A stretch of 64,000 nucleotides of DNA from NCBI RefSeq assembly GCF_016031655.1, contig NZ_JACCHQ010000009.1:124001-188000 (forward strand), read 5' to 3'. Positions 12,056 to 21,769 of this stretch are shown here, in pieces. Position 1 is the first letter of the stretch, and each line of letters starts with the position of its first letter. A model generated the notes under the pieces. It ran no database searches. It saw nothing but the letters and a program-made list of their open reading frames with translations, and was not told the origin of the DNA. Made by a program: the position numbers and the translations under genes. The DNA comes from Bradyrhizobium glycinis (GTDB taxonomy: Bacteria > Pseudomonadota > Alphaproteobacteria > Rhizobiales > Xanthobacteraceae).

Positions 12056-12938
12056 ATATCTTCCTCAGCAACAGACTGCTCCAGCCCTCGATGCGCAGAT
12101 GCTTCACCGGCACGAGGCCGCGGGCACGGTAGGCGGCGATCACAGCGGGCGCCTGGTGCGTCAAGAGGCCGGAGAGGATGACGCGAGCGCCAGGCGCAAG
12201 GTGCCGCACCATCGGGCTCGCCAATTGCCGTAGCGGATTGGCAAGGATATTTGCGAGCACCAGGTCGAACGGGCCTGCACGCGCAAAATCCGGCGCGGCA
12301 AAGCCGGTCGCGCGGATGACCCGCACATGGTTGCCAACTTCGTTCAGCGTGGCGTTCTCGGCTGCCACCCGTACCGATGGCGGATCGATGTCGGAGGCCA
12401 GCACCGCGCGATGCAGCGCCTTCGCCGCCGCGATCGCCAGCACGCCCGTGCCGGTGCCGAGATCGAGCAGGTTCCTCGGGCGGGAACTCTTCAGGACATG
12501 GTCAAGCAGAAGTAAACAGCCGCGCGTTGTGCCATGGTGACCGGTGCCGAAGGCGAGCGCCGCCTCGATCTCGATGGCAAGCTTGTTCGGCGCCACACGG
12601 TCGCGATCGTGGCTGCCGTGCACGACGAAGCGGCCGGCTGGCACCGGGACGAGATCTTCAAGGCTGGCCTTGACCCAGTCCTTGGCTTCGACGGTGTCGA
12701 AGGCAAGCGTCGCCGCGATCTCATTTCCTGCTGAAGTTGCAACGAGTTCGCGCAGCCATGCCTGATCCGGCGCCGCGGCAAAATGCAACGTGACGTCCCA
12801 TTGTCCGTCGGGCCGTTCGAACGCGGCAACCGCCGCATCGCCATCGAAAAAGACCTCGGTGAGCACGTCGACGACGCGCTTGGCGTCGGCTTCGCTGCCG
12901 ATCGAAAAGCTGGCGCGATGGGTCGGGGAAGGCTGCAT
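12051..12938 (-). CDS. prmA: ribosomal protein L11 methyltransferase
   Basis: AdoMet-dependent enzyme that methylates ribosomal protein L11. ATG 12938 (MQPSPTHRASFSIGS) is preferred over the TTG at 12959, giving 295 residues. The C-terminal methyltransferase fold shows NLLDLGTGTGVLAIAAAK (AdoMet loop) and DLVLANILANPL (the substrate NPP-like motif of this family). The N-terminal 110 residues are the L11-recognition domain. The last codons and TAG stop are supplied by the end of palindrome 11964-12055, so the natural C-terminus may have been altered by that repeat. Confidence 0.95.
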   Translation of the reverse strand: MQPSPTHRASFSIGSEADAKRVVDVLTEVFFDGDAAVAAFERPDGQWDVTLHFAAAPDQAWLRELVATSAGNEIAATLAFDTVEAKDWVKASLEDLVPVPAGRFVVHGSHDRDRVAPNKLAIEIEAALAFGTGHHGTTRGCLLLLDHVLKSSRPRNLLDLGTGTGVLAIAAAKALHRAVLASDIDPPSVRVAAENATLNEVGNHVRVIRATGFAAPDFARAGPFDLVLANILANPLRQLASPMVRHLAPGARVILSGLLTHQAPAVIAAYRARGLVPVKHLRIEGWSSLLLRKIS

Positions 12939-13081
12939 CGGGGGGTCCGTTGAATTCAATTTTTGGAACTTTTAACGCCTAGTTTCCGGACAAGTTAAGG
13001 TCCCCGCGTTAACGCGCCTGTAGCGTGTGCCACGTATATTTGCGGATGTACAAGCAATTCCACGCAGCTTGCAATTGAAAC

Positions 13082-13086
13082 GGAGG
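13082..13086 (+). promoter_or_regulatory. ribosome-binding site deciding the TTG start of the Flp pilin gene
   Basis: GGAGG lies 6 bases before TTG 13093 but 15 bases before ATG 13102, so the TTG fits standard spacing and the ATG does not. Confidence 0.65.
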
Positions 13087-13092
13087 CGAGTC

Positions 13093-13257
13093 TTGAAGCG
13101 TATGATTCAGAAGTTCTGGTCGGACGAGTCCGGTGCAACCGCGATCGAATACGGCCTGATCGCCGCGGGTATTGCCCTGGCGATCATTACCGTGGTGAAC
13201 GGCCTGGGCACCAGCTTGAACGAGAAGTTCAATTCGATTAGCAGCTCCTTGAAGTAA
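13093..13257 (+). CDS. Flp/Fap type IVb pilin
   Basis: Precursor of the thin Flp pilus subunit made by Tad systems. 54 residues if started at TTG 13093 (MKRMIQKFWSDESG), the start favoured by the ribosome site; ATG 13102 gives 51. The prepilin-peptidase motif is SGATAIEYGLIAAG: cleavage after Gly, then the conserved Glu-Tyr pair at +5/+6. A single hydrophobic helix (GLIAAGIALAIITVVNGLG) and a short polar tail ending SSSLK follow. No tad/cpa assembly genes are nearby, so this is a stand-alone pilin gene served by machinery elsewhere. Confidence 0.92.
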   Translation: MKRMIQKFWSDESGATAIEYGLIAAGIALAIITVVNGLGTSLNEKFNSISSSLK

Positions 13258-13313
13258 TTTCCGCCGGCTTTCCCAGCGGGGGCTATTTTTCTTCAGAGGC
13301 TGTTCCTGATCAC

Positions 13314-13341
13314 CGCCCGCTAGGGATACCCCTGGCGGGCG
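13314..13341. terminator. hairpin after the Flp pilin gene, weak terminator candidate
   Basis: CGCCCGCTAGGG / CCCTGGCGGGCG, 12 bp with one G-T pair and a 4-base loop. No T tract follows, so it may stabilise mRNA rather than terminate. Confidence 0.4.
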
Positions 13342-13360
13342 AGGTCATATTTGCCGCCTG

Positions 13361-13540
13361 ACTCCACAGGTTATCCTCCTGTTTGTCCGGCCCCTATCCA
13401 CCACTTTTCCCGGGATCGCCCCGCCGATTTTCCACCGGCTTTCCCCAGGATCGCTCCCGACGGTCTCGCCTAGGCATCCCCTGGCCGGTCACCGATCTTT
13501 CGACAGCCTGTCCACGGCCCATCCACAGCCCTATCCACGG
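13361..13540. other. intergenic cluster of TCCAC-containing 9-mers resembling degenerate DnaA boxes
   Basis: The 273-bp gap between the pilin and the next gene contains, on one strand, CTATCCACC, TTTTCCACC, CTGTCCACG, CCATCCACA and CTATCCACG, plus ACTCCACAGGTTATCC. These resemble TTATCCACA but none is perfect. Nothing else is recognised here. Confidence 0.3.
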
Positions 13541-15141
13541 CTTCCGAACAGGGAGCGGTGATCCCGCAGGATCGCCTGCGCCGCGTTGTGACCGGGGGCT
13601 CCGGTGACGCCGCCGCCGGGATGAGCGCCGGAGCCGCAATGGTAGAGGCCTCTCAGCGGCCCGCGATAATCGGCGTGGCCCAGCATCGGCCGCGCCGAGA
13701 ACAGCTGGTTCAGCGTCAGCGCGCCGTGGAAGATGTCGCCGCCGAGCAACCCGAATTGTCGCTCGAGATCGAGCGGAGACAGGATCTGGCGGCCGAGCAC
13801 GCTCGCCCCAAAACCCGGGGCGTACTTGTCCACCGTCGCGATCATGAGATCGGCGACCTCTTCGCGATGGTCGTCCCAGGACCTGCCATCGGGAAGATTT
13901 GGTGCGACATGCTGGCAGAACAGGCTCGCGACATGCTTGCCGGCCGGGGCCAGCGTGTCGTCGAGCGTCGAGGGGATCAGCATTTCCACCACGGGCTCGC
14001 GGCTCCAGCCCTGCGCGCGGGCGTCGAGCCAGGCGCGGTCCATATAGCCGAGGCTAGGCGCCAGGATGATGCCGGAGGTGAGATGATCGCCCTCTCCTGA
14101 TAGCGCCGCGAAGGAGGGCAGGCGGTCCAGCGCCACATTCATGCGGAACGTGCCGGAGCCGTTCTTCCAATGCCGCATGCGGGCGAGGAAGTCCGCAGGC
14201 AGAGCGTCAGCCGCGATCAGGCGCGTGTAGAGCAGCTTCGGATTGACGTTGGCCGCGACATATTTCGCGCGGATGGCAGAGCCGTTCTCCAGCACGACGC
14301 CAACGGCGCGATCGCGCTCGACGATGACCTCGCGCACGCCGGCATCCGTGTCGATCAAGACGCCGCGCTCGCGTGCCGCGCGCGCCATGGCTTGTGTGAT
14401 CGCGCCCATGCCGCCGATGGCGTGGCCCCAGACGCCCTTCTTGCCGTTCACCTCGCCGAACGCGTGATGCAGCATCACATAGGCCGAGCCTGCGGCGTAG
14501 GGGCTGGCATAATTGCCGACGATGGCGTCGAAGCCGAACAGCGCCTTGACCAGATCGTGCTCGAAACGTTCGTCCAGCATCTCGCCGGCCGAGCGGGTGA
14601 ACAGATCGAGCAGGCTGCGGCATTGTTCCAGCGTCAGGCCGCGCAGAATGTTGGCGCTCTGCAACGCGTTCACGGCCTCGCGGATCGCATTGGTGCCAAA
14701 ACCGTCGAGCAGGTTCGGCGGCGCGCGCAGCACGAATGCCCTGAGCACGTCGGCAATGTCTTCCAGCTCGCGCGCGAAGCCGTCGAGGGCTTCCGCATCA
14801 TGCGCGCTGAGCCGCGCCACCGAGGCTTTCGTCCGCCCCTCGCCGGTGAGAAGATAGCTGCCATCCGGCGCGGGCAGAAAATTCTGCGCGCGCCGCTCGA
14901 CAATGCGCAGGCCCTGCTCGGCGAGCTTGAGATCGCGGATCACCTGCGGATTGAGCAGGCTCACGGTGTAGGCGGCGACCGAATTCCTGAATCCGGGATG
15001 AAACTCCTCCGTCACCGCGGCACCGCCGACCACCTTGCGCCGCTCGACCACGCGCACGCGCAGACCCGCCATCGCGAGATAGGCCGCGCAGGTGAGGCCG
15101 TTGTGGCCCGCGCCGATGATGATGACGTCGGTATCGGTCAT
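13531..15141 (-). CDS. FAD/NAD(P)-dependent oxidoreductase, phytoene desaturase-like (COG1233 type)
   Basis: 536 residues. N-terminal dinucleotide-binding motif DVIIIGAGHNGLTCAAYLA (residues 5-23), then ERRKVVGGAA, as in CrtI and the vertebrate PYROXD2 group. The C-terminus has the FAD-contact segment GLYHCGSGAHPGGGVTGAPGHNAA. Carotenoid genes are not nearby, so a desaturase role is unlikely; the PYROXD2-like branch is the better match. The gene stands alone, with palindrome family A upstream. Confidence 0.85.
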   Translation of the reverse strand: MTDTDVIIIGAGHNGLTCAAYLAMAGLRVRVVERRKVVGGAAVTEEFHPGFRNSVAAYTVSLLNPQVIRDLKLAEQGLRIVERRAQNFLPAPDGSYLLTGEGRTKASVARLSAHDAEALDGFARELEDIADVLRAFVLRAPPNLLDGFGTNAIREAVNALQSANILRGLTLEQCRSLLDLFTRSAGEMLDERFEHDLVKALFGFDAIVGNYASPYAAGSAYVMLHHAFGEVNGKKGVWGHAIGGMGAITQAMARAARERGVLIDTDAGVREVIVERDRAVGVVLENGSAIRAKYVAANVNPKLLYTRLIAADALPADFLARMRHWKNGSGTFRMNVALDRLPSFAALSGEGDHLTSGIILAPSLGYMDRAWLDARAQGWSREPVVEMLIPSTLDDTLAPAGKHVASLFCQHVAPNLPDGRSWDDHREEVADLMIATVDKYAPGFGASVLGRQILSPLDLERQFGLLGGDIFHGALTLNQLFSARPMLGHADYRGPLRGLYHCGSGAHPGGGVTGAPGHNAAQAILRDHRSLFGSRG

Positions 15142-15155
15142 GACTTCCTTGGCGT

Positions 15156-15232
15156 CATTCCGGAGCGATGCGCAGCATCGAATCCGGAAATCTCGATGTT
15201 CCGGGTCCGCCTCTTCGAGGCGCCCCGGAACG
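15156..15232. repeat. intergenic palindromic repeat, family A, copy 3
   Basis: CATTCCGGAGCG at the left and CGCCCCGGAACG at the right, with inner AATCCGGAAATCTCG / GATGTTCCGGGTCCG. More diverged than copies 2 and 4. It sits between divergently transcribed genes. Confidence 0.75.
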
Positions 15233-15351
15233 ACATCTCTATATCAGGCATTTCTTGCTGCAACATCACGCCACGCTTTATTGCCCGTTCAGGCGCCTTG
15301 TGCTCCATTGCGCGCGGTCCGGCGCCCGCCGGGGTTTGAGCCGGAGCTTCC

Positions 15352-17631
15352 ATGGATTCGATCGTGCAACCCGCCGCCACGGAGCAGCCGTCGTCGTCGC
15401 GCAACCGGCTGCTGCTGACGGTCTACACCGCTGCGATCTTCGTCAGCGCGCTGCTGCTGTTCTCGGTGCAGCCGCTGTTCACCAAGATGGTGCTGCCGCG
15501 GCTCGGCGGCTCGCCGGCAGTGTGGTCGGTGGCCATGGTGTTCTTCCAGTCGCTGCTGCTGGCCGGCTACGCCTATGCGCATTTGCTGATGCAGGCGCGG
15601 GGCCGGATCGTTCCCGTGGCGGTGCATCTGGTGCTGCTGGTCGCCGCCTTCGCCACGCTGCCGCTCGGCATCGCCTCCGCCTACGGCGAGCCGCCGGCCT
15701 CGGGCTACGCGCTCTGGCTGCTTGGCCTCTTCGCGGTCTCGATCGGGCTGCCGTTCTTCGCGCTGGCCGCCAACAATCCGCTGCTGCAGGCCTGGTTCGT
15801 CCGCACCGGCCATCCGGCCGCGCACGATCCCTATTTCCTCTATGCCTCCTCGAATATCGGCAGCTTTCTCGCACTGCTGTCCTATCCGTTCCTGCTGGAG
15901 CCGATGTTCACACTGCAGATGCAGAACCGGTTCTGGACCGGCCTCTATGGCCTGTTGATTCTTCTCATCGGCGCCTGCGGCGTGCTGTTGTTGCGTTCTC
16001 CGAAGCTGGCGCTGACCGACGCGCGGGTGGACGACGTGAATGCGCCTGCGCCCGGCCTCTTGACGCGGTTGCGCTGGATCTTCCTCGCCGCCGTGCCCTC
16101 GGGCCTGCTCATCGCCGTCACCGCGCACATCTCGACCGACGTCGCGGCGGCGCCGCTTTTGTGGGTGCTGCCGCTGTCGCTGTATCTCTTGACCTGGGTG
16201 GTCGTATTCCAGTCGCGGCCGCTGCTACCGCACAAATGGATGCTGATGCTCCAGCCGGTCGCGATCGCGGGCGTCGTCGTCCTGCTGGCTTTCGGCGGCG
16301 AGCAGAACCTGCTGCTGACGCTCGGCGGACATCAACTCTGCTTCTTCGTCATCGCCATGGCTTGCCACGGCGAGCTGGCACGGACGCGGCCTGCTGCCAG
16401 ATACCTCACCGGCTTCTATGTGGCGCTATCGTTCGGCGGCATGGTCGGCGGCTTGTTCGCGGGGCTCGTTGCGCCCTTCACCTTCTCGTGGATCGCCGAA
16501 TATCCGATCCTGATCGCGCTTGCCGCGCTGTGCCGTCCGTCCGCGAACGAGCGGCTGGCCGCCATCGTCAAATGGTACTGGCTGGCGCTCGCCGCCCTCG
16601 CGATGGCGCTCATCGCGCCGTCATACACGACCGGTGGCCTCTCGACCTGGTTCGAGGATCATCGCGTCTGGGTCGCCGGCGCCGTCGGCGTGCTCGCCGC
16701 GCTGCTCGCGCTTATCATCAATGCCGGGCGCTGGAAGATCTTTGCCACCGTTGCGCTCGCGCTGGCGTTGATCCGCGTTTATCCCGCAGACGAGGGCCGC
16801 GTCACGACCGTGCGCAGCTTCTTCGGCGTGCACAAGATCGTGGAGACGCCGGGCGGCTACTTCCATGTGCTGATGCACGGCACCACCATTCACGGCGCCG
16901 AGCGCTTCCGCAACAATGACGGCACGCCTGTGACCGGCCGGCCCGAGCCGATCACCTATTATCACAAGGACGGCGGCATCGGTCAGGCCGTCAGCGCGAT
17001 CCGCGAGCGCAAGGGCGCGCCGCTGAAGGTCGCCGCGATCGGCGTCGGCTCCGGTACGCTCGCCTGCGCCGCCGAGCCGGGGGAGGACTGGACCTTCTTC
17101 GAGATCGACCAGTCCATGGTTGATGCGGCGCGCGACCCCAGGAATTTCCGCTATATCTCGAGCTGCATGCCGGACATGAAGCCTGTCATCGGCGATGCGC
17201 GCCTCACCTTCGCCAAGGAACCCGACGGCGCCTATGATCTCATCATTGTCGATGCCTATTCGTCCGATGCGATTCCGATCCATCTTGCGACCGAAGAGGC
17301 GATGAAGATCTACAAGGACAAGCTCGCGCCGCACGGTTCCGTGGTGATGCACGTCTCCAACCGGCATCTGGATCTCGAAACCGTCGTCGTCGGTATCGCG
17401 GACGCCAACGATCTCAAGAGCTGGGTCTTCAACGAGGATTCCGGACGCGATGGTGACTACATCTTCTCGACCGACGTCGTCATCTCCGCGCGCGAGGAGG
17501 CCGATGTCGGCAGGCTCGCATCCTCCAAGCAATGGGAGCAGACCGAAGCCGACGACCGGGTGCGGGTCTGGACCGACGATTATTCCAACATCCTGGGCGC
17601 GCTGTATCGGCGTTGGAAGGACGGGGAGTAG
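15352..17631 (+). CDS. fused multi-pass membrane / spermidine synthase-like protein
   Basis: 759 residues. The N-terminal 480 or so form many hydrophobic segments (TVYTAAIFVSALLLFSVQPLF, VWSVAMVFFQSLLLAGYAYAH and others), the so-called fused MFS/spermidine synthase arrangement. The C-terminal part is a Rossmann methyltransferase fold like polyamine synthase: KVAAIGVGSGTLACAA, TFFEIDQSMVDAARDP, DARLTFAKEP, YDLIIVDAYSSDAIPIHL. The usual catalytic Asp region is kept in VDAYSSD. It is unclear whether these proteins make polyamines; no AdoMet decarboxylase is adjacent. Start ATG 15352 is well placed. Confidence 0.85.
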   Translation: MDSIVQPAATEQPSSSRNRLLLTVYTAAIFVSALLLFSVQPLFTKMVLPRLGGSPAVWSVAMVFFQSLLLAGYAYAHLLMQARGRIVPVAVHLVLLVAAFATLPLGIASAYGEPPASGYALWLLGLFAVSIGLPFFALAANNPLLQAWFVRTGHPAAHDPYFLYASSNIGSFLALLSYPFLLEPMFTLQMQNRFWTGLYGLLILLIGACGVLLLRSPKLALTDARVDDVNAPAPGLLTRLRWIFLAAVPSGLLIAVTAHISTDVAAAPLLWVLPLSLYLLTWVVVFQSRPLLPHKWMLMLQPVAIAGVVVLLAFGGEQNLLLTLGGHQLCFFVIAMACHGELARTRPAARYLTGFYVALSFGGMVGGLFAGLVAPFTFSWIAEYPILIALAALCRPSANERLAAIVKWYWLALAALAMALIAPSYTTGGLSTWFEDHRVWVAGAVGVLAALLALIINAGRWKIFATVALALALIRVYPADEGRVTTVRSFFGVHKIVETPGGYFHVLMHGTTIHGAERFRNNDGTPVTGRPEPITYYHKDGGIGQAVSAIRERKGAPLKVAAIGVGSGTLACAAEPGEDWTFFEIDQSMVDAARDPRNFRYISSCMPDMKPVIGDARLTFAKEPDGAYDLIIVDAYSSDAIPIHLATEEAMKIYKDKLAPHGSVVMHVSNRHLDLETVVVGIADANDLKSWVFNEDSGRDGDYIFSTDVVISAREEADVGRLASSKQWEQTEADDRVRVWTDDYSNILGALYRRWKDGE

Positions 17632-17653
17632 GCTTCGCGCCTCAAGTGATCTT

Positions 17654-17793
17654 GTGCCCCGCACGCAGCGCAGCGCTTCCCTGGCGATGCGAAGTATCGT
17701 CCAGTCAGCGGTGCGCTGCAGAGCCGGGGCCCACAATTCTGGGTCCCGGCTCTGCGTCGCGTCATTTCATGCCGCGCCGCGTCCGGGACACGA
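17654..17793. repeat. intergenic palindromic repeat, family B, copy 1
   Basis: Outer arms GTGCCCCGCACGC and GCGTCCGGGACAC; core hairpin GCAGAGCCGGGGCCCA (17718-17733) / TGGGTCCCGGCTCTGC (17740-17755), 15 of 16 paired with a 6-base loop. Copy 2 is at 28509-28642. Between convergent genes. Confidence 0.85.
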
Positions 17794-17801
17794 GACCGGT
17801 C

Positions 17802-18797
17802 CTAAGGCATCACCGGCGTCCCCGCCGGCAGCGCGATTCCCTTCTCGCCGGCGACCTGCCGCAGCAGGTCCGGCCGGTCCGAGATGATGCCGTCGACGCC
17901 GATCTCGATCATCCGCGCCATGTCTTCACGCTTGTTCACCGTCCAGACCACCACGCGCAGCCCGAGCGCGTGAGCCTCCGTAACGAGCGCCGCGGTGACG
18001 TCGCCGAAATGGGGCGACCAGATCGCGCCGCCCGCGGCCTTGATCGTCCGCGGCAGCGAACCGCCGTGATCGGCCGGGCTGAACCCCGCCGTCCAGTTCG
18101 TCGCCTTGTCGAGCGCCACCGTCGGAGCCGAGCCCCGCTGCAGCGTCAGGTACACCGTTGGGATCTTCGGCGCCTGCTGCTGAACGAGCAGCAGGGTCCG
18201 CCAGTCGAACGACTGGATCATGACGCGATCGGAGAATCCCTCGGCCTCGATCACACGGAGCAGCTTTGCGACGAACGCCTGCGGATCCAGCGTCTCAGCC
18301 GGATGGTTCGGATCGATCTTGGTCTCGATGTTGAAGCGCACCTGCGTGTTGCCGGACTTGCGCACCAGCGCGAACAGCTCGCGCAGGGTGGGAATGCGCG
18401 TCCCCGGCAGCGCATGCTGGTCGGGGAATTGTCGTGAGTAGGCGCTATCGGGGCGGATCCGGCCGACGTCATAGGTCCTGACCTCGTCGAGCCGCAGCTT
18501 GACGAAAGGCGTGCCGGGCGGAGTGATGTAGGCCCCATCGGGCCGCTGTGCGAGATCGGGATTGAGCCCGCGCTCATGCGCGACGATGACTTCGCCGTCG
18601 GCGGTGACGCCAACGTCGAGCTCCAGGGTGTCCACGCCCATCGTCAGCGAATGGGCGAAGGCGGGCAGGGTGTTTTCCGGCAGCAGCGCCCGCCCGCCGC
18701 GATGCGCCTCGAGGTCGAAGGCCAAATCAGATCCCATGGCTTGTCCGGCAGTGAGAAGCGAGAGCAGCACCGGGATTGTCGTGGCACGTGATGGCAT
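17802..18797 (-). CDS. secreted glycerophosphodiester phosphodiesterase
   Basis: Hydrolyses glycerophosphodiesters to glycerol-3-phosphate and an alcohol. 331 residues with an N-terminal signal sequence (TTIPVLLSLLTAGQAMGS), so periplasmic. The TIM-barrel active site is intact: EAHRGGRALLPENTLPAF (His, Arg, Glu), DTLELDVGVTADGEVIVAHE (Glu, Asp, second His), then FNIETK. C-terminal VVVWTVNKREDMARMIEIG and DGIISDRPDLL complete the family pattern. Adjacent to the L,D-transpeptidase gene on the same strand with 38 bp between the frames. Confidence 0.93.
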   Translation of the reverse strand: MPSRATTIPVLLSLLTAGQAMGSDLAFDLEAHRGGRALLPENTLPAFAHSLTMGVDTLELDVGVTADGEVIVAHERGLNPDLAQRPDGAYITPPGTPFVKLRLDEVRTYDVGRIRPDSAYSRQFPDQHALPGTRIPTLRELFALVRKSGNTQVRFNIETKIDPNHPAETLDPQAFVAKLLRVIEAEGFSDRVMIQSFDWRTLLLVQQQAPKIPTVYLTLQRGSAPTVALDKATNWTAGFSPADHGGSLPRTIKAAGGAIWSPHFGDVTAALVTEAHALGLRVVVWTVNKREDMARMIEIGVDGIISDRPDLLRQVAGEKGIALPAGTPVMP

Positions 18798-18835
18798 GGT
18801 GCCTCGACGGTTTGAGGCGGTTGATGGTCGCCGCG

Positions 18836-19612
18836 TCAGTTCTGATAATAGTAGCCGCGCGGCTGATAAACTTGCCGCGGCTGCGGCTGATAGTAATAGC
18901 CCTGCTGGCCATAGCCCTGGTCGTAGTAGGGCCGCGCCTGCTGCTGATAGACCTGCGCGTCGTAGAGCGGGCGGGTGGCCGAGCGCGGCGCCGGATAGCG
19001 CGCGCCGGTGTCGCTGCCGTCGGCCGGGTAGATGTAGTTGTCGTCCTGCGGCATGTAGCGCCGCTGCGCCAGCGGCGTCAGGTTCACCGGGGCGCCGGTG
19101 GTGGCGTATTGGTCCTCAGCCGGCTGCGGGGCGCGGGCCACCGCAGTGTTGTTACGGCCGCGCGGATTGCGCGCCAGCGCCACCTGTGCCGAACCGGTAA
19201 GCGTCACCGTGGTGTTGAGCACGCCCTGCTGCTGCACCAGCGCATAGAGTATCGAGGCGTTCTGGCGCGACAGGCGCACGCAGCCATGCGATGCCGGCGA
19301 GCCGAGCCGGCCGACCGAGTCCGTGCCGTGGATGGCGTGCCCGACCTTGGTGAAGAAGATCGCGTGCGGCATCGGCGCGTCGTCGAATTCCTTGGAGTAG
19401 TGATCCTCTTCCATGCGGAAGGCCCGGAAGGCGCCGTTCGGCGTCTCGCGCGAGGGGATGCCGGTCGATACCGGCCAGTGGTAGCGCGCGACCCCGTCGA
19501 CGGCGACGGTCATCTGCTGATTGTCCTTGTCGACGGTGATCTCGACCTTGGCCTGCGCGGTGCCCGCGCTCAAAAGCATCAGGGAAGTGAAAGCAATCAA
19601 AAACGAACGCAT
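18836..19612 (-). CDS. L,D-transpeptidase (YkuD domain) with Tyr/Gln-rich tail
   Basis: Periplasmic peptidoglycan enzyme that makes 3-3 cross-links or attaches proteins to the wall. ATG 19612 (MRSFLIAFTSLMLLSAGTAQA) gives a clean signal peptide; an ATG nine codons upstream is possible. The YkuD catalytic motif HGTDSVGRLGSPASHGCVRL has both His residues, the Ser-His-Gly-Cys core and the Arg. The domain spans about residues 30-150; the last 110 residues are a disordered Gln/Tyr/Pro-rich tail with YYYQ repeats. Start and the preceding gene are well separated. Confidence 0.94.
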   Translation of the reverse strand: MRSFLIAFTSLMLLSAGTAQAKVEITVDKDNQQMTVAVDGVARYHWPVSTGIPSRETPNGAFRAFRMEEDHYSKEFDDAPMPHAIFFTKVGHAIHGTDSVGRLGSPASHGCVRLSRQNASILYALVQQQGVLNTTVTLTGSAQVALARNPRGRNNTAVARAPQPAEDQYATTGAPVNLTPLAQRRYMPQDDNYIYPADGSDTGARYPAPRSATRPLYDAQVYQQQARPYYDQGYGQQGYYYQPQPRQVYQPRGYYYQN

Positions 19613-19801
19613 CTGACTTCTGGCCTCCGGCCTGTTCATGCTGGCGCCGCGGCTCTCCGTCCCCCGGCGTGCATTATGCCTGCAGTCCAGCGTTGGTTCC
19701 AGCGGCCTGCCTGTCCATCGTTAACGTGATGCCAGGCGTAAGCAAGGCCGCTTTGGGCCGCGCCGGCCGGCGGCGCTGACATTTTCGCGAGCACCGTGCG
19801 G

Positions 19802-20559
19802 TCAGTTCTTGAGCCGGTATCCGGTTCGGAAAATCCACCAGATCACGATCAAGCAGACCACCAGGAACGCCAGCGTCATGCCGATGCTGACGGACACGCT
19901 GACGTCCGCGATCTCGTAAAAGCTCCAGCGGAAGCCGGAGATCAGATAGACGACCGGGTTGAGCAGCGCGACCGTGCGCCAGGTGGGTGGCAGCATGTCG
20001 ATGGAATAGAAACTGCCGCCGAGGAAGGTGAGCGGCGTCACCACCAGCATCGGAATCATCTGCAGCTTCTCGAAACCGTCGGCCCAGATGCCGATGATGA
20101 AACCGAACAGGCTGAACGTCACCGCCGTCAGCACCAGGAAGGCCAGCATCCAGACCGGATGGTGGATATGCAGCGGCACGAACAGGCCGGCGGTCGCCAG
20201 GATGATCAGGCCCAGGATGATTGACTTGGTGGCGGCGGCGCCGACATAGCCAAGCACGATCTCGAAGTACGAGATCGGCGCCGACAGGATCTCGTAGATC
20301 GTGCCGCTGAATTTCGGGAAGTAGATGCCGAACGAGGCGTTGGCGATGCTCTGTGTCAGCACCGAGAGCATGATCAGGCCCGGCACGATGAAGGTGCCGT
20401 AGCTGACGCCCTCGACCTCGGTGATGCGCGAGCCGATGGCGGCGCCGAACACCACGAAATAGAGCGAGGTCGAGACCACCGGCGAGACGATGCTTTGCAG
20501 CAGCGTTCGCCAGGTGCGCGCCATTTCGAACAGATAGATGGCGCGGATGGCGCGGTGGT

Positions 20560-20563
<4 letters not shown>
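19802..20563 (-). CDS. ABC-2 type transporter permease
   Basis: 253 residues with six predicted membrane segments, ABC-2 family. Segments include [61 protein letters not shown] and [13 protein letters not shown]; the signature region [17 protein letters not shown] and [17 protein letters not shown] are typical of daunorubicin/NodJ-like permeases. Its start overlaps the ATPase stop by four bases (ATGA), so the two proteins form one exporter. Substrate unknown: drug, polysaccharide or lipid are all possible. Confidence 0.92.
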
Positions 20564-21483
<920 letters not shown>

Positions 21484-21769
21484 GATGGCCGCAAGGCTGA
21501 GGAGCAAAGGCTGGGGAAGGGGGCCGGACCATCCTGGAGGGCAGGTCGGCGGAGCCCTGAAATAGGAACGCCATTGTCTCTCCGCAATTCCCCGGAGAAA
21601 AATGGCCTCAAAACGGACGCTTCAGTGGCATGTTCCGGGCAAGTGTTGCGCGATGGTCACGGCTTGCTGCTAAGATTGGCGCTCACGCGGCTCTTTGTTG
21701 CGTCTGCGAGCGCGCCGTGGCTACGATTCCGCCCAATCGCGAAGCGTACTGTCTCCAGGGAAAAGATCG

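Noticed and set aside
12965..13007. CtrA box for the Flp pilin (TTAA-N7-TTAA)
   Set aside because: Only half sites (TTAA-N7-TTTC and TTAA-N10-TTAA) were found; spacing and second half do not match.
13361..13540. Replication origin
   Set aside because: The TCCAC words are imperfect DnaA boxes; no dnaA, parAB, hemE or AT-rich unwinding region is nearby.
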